Shown in pieces: positions 33,061 to 44,964 of a stretch of DNA of 64,000 nucleotides. The stretch's first letter is position 1, and each line of letters opens with the position of its first letter. The stretch spans positions 50,803,155 to 50,867,154 of the forward strand of contig CM066994.1 of the NCBI GenBank assembly GCA_033977485.1, written 5' to 3'. The position numbers and the translations under genes were made by a program. The notes beneath the pieces are model-generated. The model was not told the origin of the DNA and did not search any database. It saw only the letters and a list, made by a program, of their open reading frames with translations. The stretch is from Hydrangea macrophylla. Lineage: Eukaryota; Streptophyta; Magnoliopsida; Cornales; Hydrangeaceae.

Positions 33061-36000
33061 TCTTAGCTACAAGAGTTCAAGGTATGATTGAATCACATGT
33101 GATTGAAGTAAGTTTTATAACGGATACTTCAAACACTTGGTGCATTGATTCTGGTGCGACTAACCATATCTGTAATTCATTGCAGGGGTTTAGATCAACC
33201 AGGAGGTGCAGTGATGGGGAAATCGTACTTACTCTAGGTTCCAGCGCAACCGTTTCTGCGGTTGCTATAGGAGTCGTAGTTTTAGAATTTCTAGATAATA
33301 AAATTTTGATTTTATCAGATGTACTTTACGTCCCTTCAATGAGACGTAATTTAATTTCAGTTTCTAATTTATCGAATAATGGTTATTCTTTTCATTTTGG
33401 AACTGAAGTTGTGATTAAAAGAAATAGTTCTTTTATATGTTCTGGTGTTAAATCAAATGGTTTGTATGTGATTACTCCTAATATTTCTAAAGATTCTTGC
33501 TTGGAACTTAATAACTCAATGGTAACTATACCATCTAAAAGAAAAGAACCTTCCACTAATCCAACAAGGCTTTGGCACATGAGGCTTGGCCATATCAATT
33601 TAAATAGGATTGGCAGACTAGTTAAAGAAGGGATCTTAGGAGATTTGGTTCTCGAACCAATGGAAGTCTGTGAGTCTTGTTTAGAGGGTAAGATGACCAA
33701 AAGGCCCTTTCCCGCAAAGGGCAATAGGACCAATGCATTGTTGGAATTAGTTCATACTGATGTGTGTGGACCAATAAATATTAGAGCAAGGGGTGGTTAT
33801 GAGTATTTCATAACATTTACCGATGACCACTCTAGGTATGGATATGTGTACCTAATGCAGCACAAGTCTGAAGCTTTTGAAAAGTTCAAAGAGTTTAGGG
33901 CTGAAGTGGAGAAGCAATTGGGCTCACATATCAAAGCCATTCAATCTGATCGAGGTGGCGAGTACCTCTCTAATGAGTTTATTGATCACCTCGTACAGAA
34001 TGGAATTCTGTCACAGTTGACTGCACCTGGCATGCCTCAGCAGAATGGTGTAGCTGAGAGAAGGAACCGGACTCTTTTAGACATGACTAGGTCAATGATG
34101 AGTTATTCAGAGTTGCCATTATTCCTTTGGGGTAATGCTTTGGAAACCGCTACATACATACTAAATCTAGTGCCAAGAAAATCTGTTCCCAGGACACCAC
34201 GGGAGATGTGGATTGGGCGCAAGCCTTCTTTGCAACATCTCCGGATATGGGGGTGTCCGGCACATGTGCTGAAAGGAAAGATGAGCAAGTTGGATTCTAG
34301 ATCAGAAGTATGTTATTTTGTAGGGTATCCAAAGGGTACTTATGGATGGTATTTTTATGATCCAAGAGAACAGAAAGTGTTTGTTAGTACAAATGCTATT
34401 TTCAGAGGATGATTATATCATGAACCATAAACCTAAGGGAAGGATAGATCTGAGAGAAATAGAAGGAGAGCCCTCAGTCCAACCCGCAGTTAATAACGAT
34501 GTAAATCAAGAAAACACCACTTCTTCACCTATTTCCGCACCGGTACCTCGTCGTAGTGGGAGGATTATCAGCCAGCCTGATAGATACATGTTCTTAGGAG
34601 AAGTTTTTGAAGCTGTCTCCATAGAATCTGAATCTGATCCTGCCACATACGAAGAGGCAATGACTGATGTTGATTCAGAACATTGGGTTAAAGCTATGAA
34701 GGCTGAATTAGAATCTATCGATTCTAATCAGGTCTGGGATCTTGTAGAACTTCCAACCAATATTAAACCCATTGGTTGTAAGTGGGTCTACAAGAGGAAA
34801 AGAGGATCTGATGGAAAGGTTGAGACCTTTAAGGCTAGGCTTGTAGCGAAAGGTTATACTCAGAGGGAGGGCATTGACTATGAGGAAACCTTCTCGCCAG
34901 TAGCCATGCTCAAGTCCATCAGAATACTCTTATCAATTGCTGCATGCCTAGATTATGAGATCTGACAGATGGACGTCAAGACTGCATTCTTGAATGGCAA
35001 TCTTGAGGAGGACATCTATATGCAATAACCAGAAGGGTTTATAGCTGGTCGGAAAGGTAGCTTGGTATGCAAGCTGCAAAAGTCCATTTATGGGCTTAAG
35101 TAGGCATCCAGGAGTTGGAACATCCGATTTGACCAAGCGGTCAAGTCGTTTGGTTTCATACAGAATTTGGATGAACCTTGTGTATACAAGAAGTGTGAAG
35201 GGAAAGTGATGGCTTTTCTTGTGCTTTATGTTGATGACATTCTACTCATTGGGAATGATGTAGCGGCATTGTCAACAATCAAGGTTTGGCTAGCTAGTAC
35301 TTTCGATATGAAGGATCTAGGAGAGGCGAGCTATATTCTTGGGATAAAGCTCTTTCGGGATCGCAAGCGAAAGATAATGGGATTGTCTCAAGCTGGTTAT
35401 ATCGATAAGGTGCTAACTAGGTTTTCTATGGATAATTCGAAGAAAGGTTTGTTACCTTTCAGGCATGGTTTAGTGTTCTCCAAGGACCAGTGTCCCAAGA
35501 CACAGGAGGAGAGGAATCGCATGGCAGGAATTCCATATGCTTCGGCAGTTGGAAGTCTCATGTATGCGATGTTATGCACTAGACCAGATATCTGTTTTGC
35601 CGTTGGCATGGTTAGCAGATATCAATCGAATCCAGGTCCAGAGCACTGGACAGCCGTTAAGCACATTCTTAAGTACTTGAGAAGAACTAAAGATTATATG
35701 CTTATGTACGGTGGAAATGAGTTAATTCCAGTTGGATATACTGACTCGGACTTTATGTCAGATAAAGATTCGAGGAAGTCAACATCCGGACATCTCTTTA
35801 CCTTGGGAGGTGGTGCTGTTAGTTGGAGGAGCATTAAGCAGAAATGCATTGCAGACTCAACTACAGAAGCTGAGTATGTGGCTGCTTGTGAAGCCGCAAA
35901 GGAAGCTGTTTGGCTCAAGAAGTTCCTTATGGAACTCGAGGTGGTACCAGCGTCATTGTCACCTATTACGCTTTATTGTGATAATAGTGGGGCAGTGGCT

Positions 36001-36213
36001 CAGTCCAAGGAGCCAAGGAACCACGAAAAAGGGAAACATGTAGAGCGGAAATATCATCTTATCCGAGATATTGTTCAACGTGGAGATGTGACTGTCACCA
36101 AGATTGCCACCGTTGACAATCTTGCTGATCCGTTTACAAAGGCTTTGCCACAGAAGGTCTTTGATCGTCATCTAGATAGTCTAGGTCTCAGATGTAATAC
36201 TGTATGGTTGTGA
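33061..36213 (+). pseudogene. copia-2 pol (protease, integrase, RT, RNase H)
   Basis: Continues in the gag frame: protease [12 protein letters not shown] near 33139, integrase with [29 protein letters not shown] and [14 protein letters not shown] one-base frame change near 34400 leads into RT, which has [20 protein letters not shown] and YVDD at 35227-35238. Stops follow at 34963-34965 (TGA), 35026-35028 (TAA) and 35101-35103 (TAG). From 35104 the frame is open to the natural end at 36213, including RNase H DSRKSTSGHLFTLGG. Without those six lesions in gag-pol it would be a full copia polyprotein; with them it cannot supply its own enzymes. Confidence 0.92.
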
Positions 36214-36228
36214 GTGCAAGTGGGAGTT
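36214..36228 (+). other. copia-2 polypurine tract
   Basis: GTGCAAGTGGGAGTT directly before LTR 2. Confidence 0.75.
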
Positions 36229-37728
36229 TGTTGGGTTTGTGCCCTCAAACCATTACTTTATATAGGAGACATTGACATTTTAATATATGGATATCAGCTT
36301 TACATTTCATTATGTATGTTTCTTTCATGAGATGATTGTTTATCCTTAAGTATCATAGTAAGTAATTCGTGTATGTATGAGATACATACAAGTGAGATAC
36401 GAATTACTATTCTTTGTTACTTAGAATGTGTCACAGTGGATGATGAAACTGGATATCTCATCAGGTTTACACTGTAGCATGATTAACTACCATTGGATGG
36501 AGTGATTAATCTCAATCACTAGAGTTTAACTCTTAGTTAACATGCTAGTGCTTATAGTGCATTGACGGACCTGAGCTTTCCTATTGACACTGAAGGCTGT
36601 CAATCAGTCGATAGGAACTCATAACTTGTATAAGGTACGTGTTCTTAATCTTGAGACGTTTATGAACACAGACTGTGGATATGGCTGTTTTGATTTACCA
36701 ATCAGTGAGGTCTATAGAAGATCAACACTTGGGTATCTTGGGTATGTCATATTCATAGGGTTGTGAACATAAATTGTCAAGATAGAATCTACCCTCTGTT
36801 TCAGAGTAAGCATTCCCTTGAGAATGTCACCAAGTCGATTACTGAGTACTGCAGTCTTGTTGATAAGAGTTATCAACATGTTTGGTAATCATGAGAGGTG
36901 AATGGGACTCAAGGATTATAAGAAGTAATCATGATTCAGGTTGACAGTAACTGTTTATCCGACTACCTGAATATGATTGCGAATGCTGACGGTAGAGGGA
37001 CATTAGTACAACATACAAGTCTAGTTATCGCTTCGGATATGTTCTTTTGCGTTGGAGTTCAGTTATCGTTTTATAGTAGAGTAAACGTTAACTGATCAGT
37101 CGATTAATTTGCTGATCAAAGAGTTTGGTCATGGGAATTAATCAACTGATCTGAGCCAACAATGAAGAGCCTAGGAGGTCCCACTCTTAGCTCCACCAGG
37201 ATACTTGGAAAGACACTTGAGGAAGCTGTCAAGACAAGTTCGATTGATTGAAGTATGTTCGATCGATTGAAGTCATGACAGGTTCGATCGATCGAGAATG
37301 GTTCGATCGATCGAAGGTTCGATCGATCAAAGTCACTTCGATCGGTCGAAGTCTAGGTCAGTTCTGGGAATCTATAAATAGGGCAGCTGCGTTCTGGAAA
37401 AGAAGTTCATCGTTTTGAACGTCAGAAGCTGCAGAAACTGTTTTAGAGTCCCAAACCTTCTCCTTCCTCTCCATTAGGGTTCCCACCAACCCTAGTCCTT
37501 CCTGCGAGCATCCATAGGAGTCATAAGAGTGAAGGCCATCTAGTGGAGGCTGCTGGAAGTTGAAGATTTCAGAATTGGGTTCAAGACACTAAGGTATAAA
37601 TTCTTGTCCCCTCTTGTGCGCATCGATAGAGTTGACGAGTAGTAGATCCGGGCATGCCATTAAGTTTTATAGCTTGATTTTTCCGCTGCGAGTTTAAACT
37701 TAGAACTTAAACCGGTTTTTCACCAACA
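36229..37728 (+). repeat. LTR 2 of copia-2
   Basis: 1500 bp; by eye it differs from LTR 1 at only three positions (near 36266, 36728 and 37424). Confidence 0.95.
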
Positions 37729-39282
37729 ATTGGTATCAGAGCCACGCTCGTTTGGATCTATAGATGCGTTTTTGGAACACTATATTGATTTGCATGTTGA
37801 TTTTAGAACTGTTTTCGAAACGGCATTGTCACAGATCTATTTTTGCAGTGTTATCGTAGCAGAGTACAAATCTGTGAATGTATGGGATGCAAGGCCAGTC
37901 GATCGATCGAACATGTTTCGATCGATCGAACATCCTCTGTACCCGAGCGATCGAACAGTTTCGAGCGATCGAACATTGATATGTTCGATCGATCGAATGA
38001 CATTCGATCGATCGAGACAGATTCTTTGTCAGGTTCTCTGTTTCACAGCTTTAAAGTGTTTTGAAATGAAAATCTTTAATTTTAAAGTATTCTGTAATTT
38101 TTTAAATCATTCTGTGAAATAGAATGTTCAAGCGATTGAACAGTGTTCAATCGATCGAAGGTTCGAGCGATCGAACAGACTTCGATCGATCGAACTGTGA
38201 CAGAGGAGTAAGATGCTGTTTTTAAGTTCTAATTCAGTATGTAAAGAGTTTATATACTGTGTGAATCAATTAAGTGTTCCAATATTACATATATTTGTTA
38301 TGTATGTGTGGATGCGTGTACGACTAACCCTTTTGCAGCTAGATTAGTCGCTATCTCCCATGGCACCAAGACTTTTAAATTTTTGTATTTAAACTGCTTG
38401 AGATTGGTGCATGTTGTAATTTAAGTTTGGTTTGGTTTTAAGGCATATATAAAGGGCGCTGCGACTTCAATCCTACGAAAAGGAAAGTCGCACCTGTTTC
38501 CCTAGCCTTTTATTTTGTTCTTGCTATTTCTATTTCTAGATAAATTGTAAGCTTCGAAAGAAGCATAGGACAAATGTAATAGAATTAGAAAATCCATGAA
38601 GATGGAGTAAGGAGCCATTGTCCATGAAGATGGAGCTGGAGGCGATCAAACCAAAAAGGAGGTTCTATGGAGATAGAGCCATGGGAGATAGAGGCATCGT
38701 TTGGATGTCTTTATTTTCTATTTTAGTTTTTGTTTTATGTGCTTGGTTGTGATTGGCATTTAATTATATTGTTACTACTTGCATGCACGTAAAACAAGTT
38801 TTCTAAAATAAAATTCAAAAACTGTTTTAACGCATTAGTAAACATTGGATGTTTATGGGTAATGTGTAAAAACAATTTTTACTAAAAAGCAAAATCCTTA
38901 ATTTACTAAATCTAGTGGGAGAGGGTCTTATTAATAAACACCCACGATTTTCCATTAACGGTTCACTGTAAGATGAGTGGTGCATTCTGTGTCACCTCGC
39001 CAGGGGTGATCATTCCATACGGAGGGTGCATTACTCATTGGTTACTAGATGTGAACTTCCTTTGATAGGATCAATCAGACGTGTCAGAGGGTGACCACCA
39101 CACGGAGGCGCTACTTGAGACGGTTGTGATTGGATCCTAGTTAATGGTACACACTAGCTAAACTATGGATAAGGGATCCTATATGGGGCATTATTCAGAA
39201 ACTTAGAGATCAAAAAGGTTCGGAAGTCATAACTTATTTTGCAAGAGTTGCATAGCAGACAAGTCTTGATTAATCGAAAAAT
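37729..39282 (+). repeat. Second copy of the copia-2 primer site and leader, truncated
   Basis: Collinear with 30517-32070; one difference noticed (near 38358 versus 31146). It stops about 155 bp short of the gag ATG. Confidence 0.95.
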
Positions 39283-39631
39283 AGGGCAGCTGCATTCTGG
39301 AAAAGAAGTTCGTCGTTTTGAACGTCAGAAGCTGCAGAAACTGTTTTAGAGTCCCAAACCTTCTCCTTCCTCTCCATTAGGGTTCCCACCAACCCTAGTC
39401 CTTCCTGCGAGCATCCATAGGAGTCATAAGAGTGAAGGCCATCTAGTGGAGGTTGCTGGAAGTTGAAGATTTCAGAATTGGGTTCAAGACACTAAGGTAT
39501 AAATTCTTGTCCCCTCTTGTGCGCATCGATAGAGTTGACGAGTAGTAGATCCGGGCATGCCATTAAGTTTTATAACTTGATTTTTCCGCTGCGAGTTTAA
39601 ACTTAGAACTTAAACCGGTTTTGCACCAACA
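39283..39631 (+). repeat. LTR 3 of copia-2, last 349 bp only
   Basis: Matches 30168-30516 but with about six differences. It starts inside the TATA box, so nearly all of U3 is gone. It ends CACCAACA and is followed by the duplicated CCATG. Confidence 0.93.
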
Positions 39632-39636
39632 CCATG

Positions 39637-40465
39637 AACTCTCGAATTCAATGACACAGGCTCGCAACATATCCTCCATCACTTGATTGACTTGTTTTGT
39701 CTTACCGTCTGTGTGTGGATGAAAGGCCGAACTTAAGTTCAATGAAGTTCCCATTACTGTCTGAAGGCTCTTCCAGAATTCTGTAGTAAAGCATGAATCT
39801 CGATCTAAAACTATTGAGACAGGTACACCGTGCAGTCGCACAACTTGCTGTAGATACATCCGGCTCAATCTTTCAACAGGGTACGTAATGCTATAGGCGA
39901 TAAAATGTGCTGACTTGGTGAGTCGATCCACTATTACCCAAATAGCGTCGTGGTTTTGCTAAGACTTTGGCAATCCAACCACAAAATCCATGGTGATGTG
40001 CTCCTATTTCTATTGGGGAATCGGTAGCGGTTGTAGGAGTCCTGGTGGTTTCTGATGCTCTGCCTTTACTTGTTTGCAAATCAGACATTATGATACATAC
40101 TCGGCCACTTCTCGCTTCATTCCTTCCCACCAGAAGTTTGTCTTCAAGTCCTTATACATCTTGTTTCCTCCTGGGTGGATAGTCATCCTTGACTTGTGTG
40201 CTTCGTCCAAAATGTTCTTCCTGAGGACATCGTCATTTGGCACATAGAGTCTACCTTTGCACCTCAGTGCTCTGTCCATACTAATACTCCATATCTCTGG
40301 TTCCTTTGCGGACATCTTGGAAAACCATAACTTTAAATCCTCGTGTGACTGTTGAGCTTCCAAGATGCGGCTGATGAGAGTCGGTTGCACGTCAAGACAT
40401 CCAAGGTGTTGTCCTTCTCCTGATTCCACTGGTTGAAGGTCGAATTCGACTAACGTCTCCAATGC
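39637..40465 (-). pseudogene. gypsy-F integrase, N-terminal and core part
   Basis: Minus strand: zinc finger with HKSRMTIHPGGNKMYKDL and, after a stop at about 40090, CLICKQVKAEH. The core has MDFVVGLPK with a stop after it, VDRLTKSAHFIAY, VLDRDSCFTTEFW and HTDGKTKQVNQVMEDML, giving the D, D, E triad of integrases. It breaks off at the copia-2 junction and resumes at 29016. At least four stops or frame changes. Confidence 0.9.
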
Positions 40466-42288
40466 TCACCATTCTCTAATCAAAATCAAAGCAACCAAAA
40501 GGTGTGGCCTCCGGCTCAGAGCGTCGTCTACAACATTCGCTTTACCCGGGTGGTATTGCAAAGAGAAATCGTAGTTCTTGAGTAGTTCCATCCATCTCCG
40601 TTGTCCCATGTTCAACTCCTTCTGAGAGAACAGGTACCTTAAACTCTTGTGATCCGAGAACAAGTCAAACTTTTCTCCATACAAATAGTGTCTCCAAATC
40701 TTCAGGGCGAATCATGATTGCAGCTACTTCCAAGTCGTGCGTCGGATAGTTCTTCTCATGCGGCTTCAATTGTCTCGATCCGTATGGGATGACTTTTCCC
40801 TCTTGCATTAGCACACAACCAAGTCCTTGGTGTGATGCATCACTGTAGATTATGAATTGTTCACCACTCTTAGGTATCGCAAGCACGGGTGCTGAGGTTA
40901 GTCTCTCTTTCAATTCCCGAAATGCATCCTCATGTTTATCAGTCCATTCGTACTTCGTCTCCTTCCTAGTCAGGCTCGTCAAAGGTCCTGCGATCTTGGA
41001 GAATCCTTCCACATATCTCCGATAATACCCAGCCAATCCAAGAAAACTCCTAACTTTGGTCGCGTTGGTTGGTCTATTCCAGCTCAAGACTGCATTGATC
41101 TTAGATGAGTCTACGGAAATCCCATCCTGTGATATCATATGTCCTAGGAATTTAACTTCCTGAAGCCAGAATTCACATTTGCTGAATTTCGCATACAGAT
41201 TATTGTCTCTGAGGGTCTGTAAAGCAATTTACAGATGCTTCTTATGTTCTTCTTCCATCCTTGAATAAATTAGAATGTCGTTAATGAACACTATAATGAA
41301 TTGATCCAGATAGGGTCTGAATACTCTATTCATTAGGTCCATGAATACTGCCGGGGCATTAGTTAATCCAAAAGACATCACTAGAAACTCGTAGTGTCCA
41401 TATCTTGTCCTGAAGGTAGTTTTCGGTATATCTTTCGGTCGAACTAACAATTGATGGTATCCTGAACGCAAATCAATTTTCAAGAATACCCTTGATCCTT
41501 GTAGTTGATCGAACAGGTCGTCTATCCGGGGAAGTGGATACCTATTCTTGATTGTGACCTTATTCAGTTCACTGTAGTCGATACAGAGTCGTAGCTCTCC
41601 GTCCTTCTTTTTCACAAATAGAACTGGTGCTCCCCAAGGTGACGTACTCGTGCGAACAAAACCTAAGTCTTCAAGTTCCTGAACTTGCTTCTTCAATTCT
41701 AGCATTTCGGTTGGTGCCATCCGATACGGGGTCTTGGAAATCGGCAATGTTCCGGGTGCTAACTCAATGCAGAAGTCTATCTCTCTCTTCGGTGGAAGTC
41801 CTGAGATACTTCGGAACACATCTTCAAAGTCTTGAATAACGGGGATCTGGTTGATAGTAAGCTCCGTGCTTGAAGTCTTAATCGTGGCTAGGCAGCTCGT
41901 GATAAACATGTCGCTCAACGGTTGGCACTGAAATCTGATCTGTGAGTAACCAGGCGTCAAAAAGACAATGGTCCGACTAACACAATCTAGGTTAGCACCA
42001 TACTTGGTAAGCCAATCCATTCCTAGGATCACGTCGAACTCAGACATTGACAAGACTATCAAGTCTGCAGGGAGATTTTGTATCCACTAGTGTCAAGGGA
42101 CAATCCTTGCACACCTTACCTAACTTAATGGATATACCCAAGGGCGAAATGGCATTAAGGGTCGGCTCAAGTGGTAGGGGTAGAAAACCCAAATCACGCA
42201 CCATCTTAATAGCTATGAAAGAACGAGCGGCACCGGTATCAAACAAAGCTCTAACTTGACAGTGAAATAAAATGAGTGTACCTTCCAA
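40466..42288 (-). pseudogene. gypsy-F protease, RT and RNase H
   Basis: Minus strand: protease with VRALFDTGAARSFI near 42255, then a frame change near 42075. RT follows with [26 protein letters not shown] and [18 protein letters not shown]. The catalytic site reads Phe-Ile-Asn-Asp (about 41274-41285), so the first Asp of the usual pair is Asn. RNase H follows with [14 protein letters not shown], a one-base frame change near 40715, and [15 protein letters not shown] stop lies at 41226-41228. The Asp-to-Asn change alone should abolish polymerase activity. Confidence 0.9.
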
Positions 42289-43458
42289 GTTCTGCTATTC
42301 CTCAGCATTATACCCTGCATTGTCAGGGATGATGGCATTCACCTCAACTTGTCCTTGCTGTCCCTGAGCAGGCGCTCCATAGTAGCCTCCACGTGGTGCT
42401 CGACAATCCTTGCTCATGTGACCAGGCTTGTTATAGTTGCGGCAGACGAGGTCATTACGGCGGTTGGTCTTGGGGACTGTGCAATACCTTGCAATATGTC
42501 CGGGCACTCCAAAGTTGAAACATCCATCAGTGTTTTGTCGCTGGGCGGTGGGCTGTGCCTGAGGTGGTTCTCGCTGTTGATTCTGCTGTCGAGGAAAATT
42601 AGCTTGGGGCTTCCTTGTCCCATCCCATGTGCGCTTGGTTCCCTGATAGTTGTTGGCTTGTGATTTCCATCCCTGATTGTTCCTTGATGATTGAACGGGA
42701 AAGTTCTTTGGTTGGAAGGTCCTGGGTGGAGGTCGATTCGCTTGTGATCCTTGCACAGAGTAAGCATCCTATTCCAAACTTGAAGCAAGATGGACAATCC
42801 CTTCAAATGACTGGCCCAGATGGCCTATCATCATGTGCCGGAGGTGTGGGTTGAGTCCTTGGTGGAATCGCTTGACCTTCTTGGCGGAGGTGTCTATCAT
42901 ATGCGGAGCGAAACGGGAAAGTCGCTCGAATTGTGTAATATACTCCCTGACTGTCCAATTTCCTTGGGTTAGACTCAGGAAATTCCTCTCTTGTTGGTCC
43001 CTTTCGTCCTCAGGGAAATACTTCTCGAGAAATCGAGTCTTGAATGCTTCCCAAGGCATTCTCCTTGCAGCGTCGATCCCAATCGTGGCTCTCTCGGCCT
43101 CCCACCAGTCCGCGGCGAAGTAAGTCAGTTGAAATGCGGCTAGACATCTCTTGTCAAGCTCGCTGCACTCCAGGGCTTCAAAGATTAGCTCCAACTCTCG
43201 TATCTATTGCTCTGCTTTCCAGGACTCTGCCATGCCGTCGAACTTCTCCGGTCGCAGGCCACGAAATCGTTCCAACAGCTTATCGCCTGTTTGCCTCGGA
43301 GGGACAACGTGGTTGTTGCCATTGTTGTTGGTGGCATGATTATAGGTATTGCCGATGTGCTCCATCTGTTGCATGAAGGCTTCGAAGACTCCAGTTGGGT
43401 CCATACCCTCGGGAATGGGGGCTCCCAGTCGTGCTTGATATCTCGTGGGTCCCACCAT
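42289..43458 (-). pseudogene. gypsy-F gag
   Basis: ATG at 43458 (minus) starts VGPTRYQARLGAPIPEGMD. One frame runs to 42292 through TAG stops near 43201 and 42768. The Gag core includes WWEAERATIGIDAARRMPWE and FKTRFLEKYFPEDERDQQE. Two zinc-knuckle motifs follow, but both lack their second Cys (CFNFGVPGHIARYC and CRNYNKPGHMSKDC), so nucleic-acid packaging would be impaired. The first stop falls where relatives have Trp (AEQ-stop-IREL). Confidence 0.9.
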
Positions 43459-43857
43459 AATGATTCATGTGAGGTGTACCTATGAAGGATCTAATGATTA
43501 GCTGACAATCTTCTCGGGGAAATAACCATAATTAAATAACAGAAAGCATAACATGAATCAAAATCACAATCATAACATAATACTAAGACGATAACAGAAT
43601 TAACTAAGAGAAATGATCTGCCGTATATATATATACCCAAAAGATGTACAGCGGAGTACACAATAGATCATCTGTGTACTGCGTAGTACATAATCCTATA
43701 CAAGATCTAAACAAAAGGAAGATATACACAAGACCACCATTGGTGGCTTCCTATACGAAAAGGCTATGGTCAATAGCTGTCTATGTAAGCGTCAAAAGTA
43801 AGTGGACAACATGTCCTAAAGTCAAACGTAAAAGTCTAAGTCCTAAAGGTACTGGAC
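43459..43857 (-). other. Spacer between the extra ORF and gag of gypsy-F
   Basis: About 400 bp, no ORF, a short (TA)n near 43625. Confidence 0.6.
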
Positions 43858-44826
43858 TCAAAAGTTATCCATATCGGATCCATAGATTGAAGCCTCGTCC
43901 TCTGGGGCAACCTCAGATAAAACATCATCCTCATCTATATCATTGTCATCCATCATGTCCTCATCCTCCATCACAACATCCTCGATCAGCTCAGGCTCAT
44001 CATGCTCCACAACAGCTCCCAAATCTCCTATATCAGTGGCCATGTCAGCCTGGGCTGCATCAAGTGCTGTTGCAAGTGCCTCAGCCTGTACCATAGCCTG
44101 TTCTAACTCTGGTGCTCCAATCTCAAATCCATGGGGATGTGCAGCCATCTCTGCAGCCCACTCAGCTGCCAGCTGTGCTATAACTCCTCATGGTAAGACT
44201 GGTACTACTGCATCATCACCTGTATCATCATCTGCTACAATCTCCTCTTCCTCGATCGGGTAACCCTCTGCTACTACAATATCTATGCCAACTGGCACGT
44301 CCATACCAGCTGGGTCCTCGGGGTCCTCCTCCGGATCATACTCCGGCTCCTCGTCATCAGTGTCCTCGTCCTCCTCATCCTCCATCTCCTCATCGTCATC
44401 CTCTGGCTCATCGTCGCCATCGCTCTCATCATCATCCTCCGGGTCCTCATATACTGGGGGTGCATCAGCCATGTCCTCCTGTGGTGGGGGTGGAGGTGTC
44501 TGGGGTGGTGGCTCTGTCGAGGGTGGTAGAAGCGCTGCTCTAACCTCTGCAAGTAGAACCTGGTACGAAGAACGGTCTCATAGCATCAGTAGAGAATCCT
44601 CCTCGATGCATTTGAAGGTCTCCTTGCGGTAGATCATCTCCTGACGTAACACTTCTGGGTCCTGGGTTCCAAATCTCTGCTGCTCAATTCGCATGTCTCG
44701 TTCTGTCTCTATAATAGCTCTTTGCCTAACCTTCCAGGCATATTACTGTGGATCTGCTGGCGCAATACTCCTCTCATACACATAGTGTCCTCCAAACTCG
44801 TCTAGAACGAACAGCGGCGGTGCCAT
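43858..44826 (-). pseudogene. Extra acidic ORF upstream of gag in gypsy-F
   Basis: Minus strand, ATG at 44826-44824, natural end TGA at 43860-43858: 322 codons in one frame with three internal stops (TAA 44745-44743, TGA 44580-44578, TGA 44190-44188) and no frameshift. Order: a head with APPLFVLDEFGGHYVYERS, a charged helical stretch around RDMRIEQQRFGTQDPEVLRQ, a Pro-rich segment, about 60 residues dominated by Asp and Glu (44440-44250), and a second acidic block near the end. It starts about 120 bp after the primer site. I do not recognise the family. Possibly an element-encoded accessory protein; chromodomain gypsy elements normally carry only gag-pol. A captured host gene fragment is an alternative. 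Confidence 0.7.
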
Positions 44827-44944
44827 GCTACCTGAAAAGGGACTACCTTAAGTCAGAACTATTCTTAATACTCATCTATAGATTCTCAAGGTTCTAGGAC
44901 CAGATGGTGTGGGACAATCTGTGAGCGAAAAGGTATACAACCTA

Positions 44945-44957
44945 GGCTCTGATACCA
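44945..44957 (-). other. Primer-binding site of gypsy-F
   Basis: Minus-strand TGGTATCAGAGCC, seven bases after the 5' LTR end CATGACA. Confidence 0.88.
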
Positions 44958-44964
44958 AAAATCC

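Larger units (their letters stand above)
29017..39631 (+). mobile_element. Composite copia-2 element with three LTR segments
   Basis: Order: LTR (29017-30516, 1500 bp), interior (30517-36228), LTR (36229-37728, 1500 bp), a second copy of the first 1554 bp of the interior (37729-39282), then only the last 349 bp of an LTR (39283-39631). The whole is flanked by CCATG at 29012-29016 and 39632-39636, and gypsy-F integrase is continuous across it. So one target site holds the whole composite. The junction at 39279-39282 shares the bases AAAT between leader and LTR. Confidence 0.95.

Noticed and set aside
44190..44632. Ser-rich and His/Pro-rich ORFs on the plus strand
   Set aside because: Shadows of the acidic minus-strand ORF; the Asp/Glu codons read as Ser, His or Pro on the other strand.
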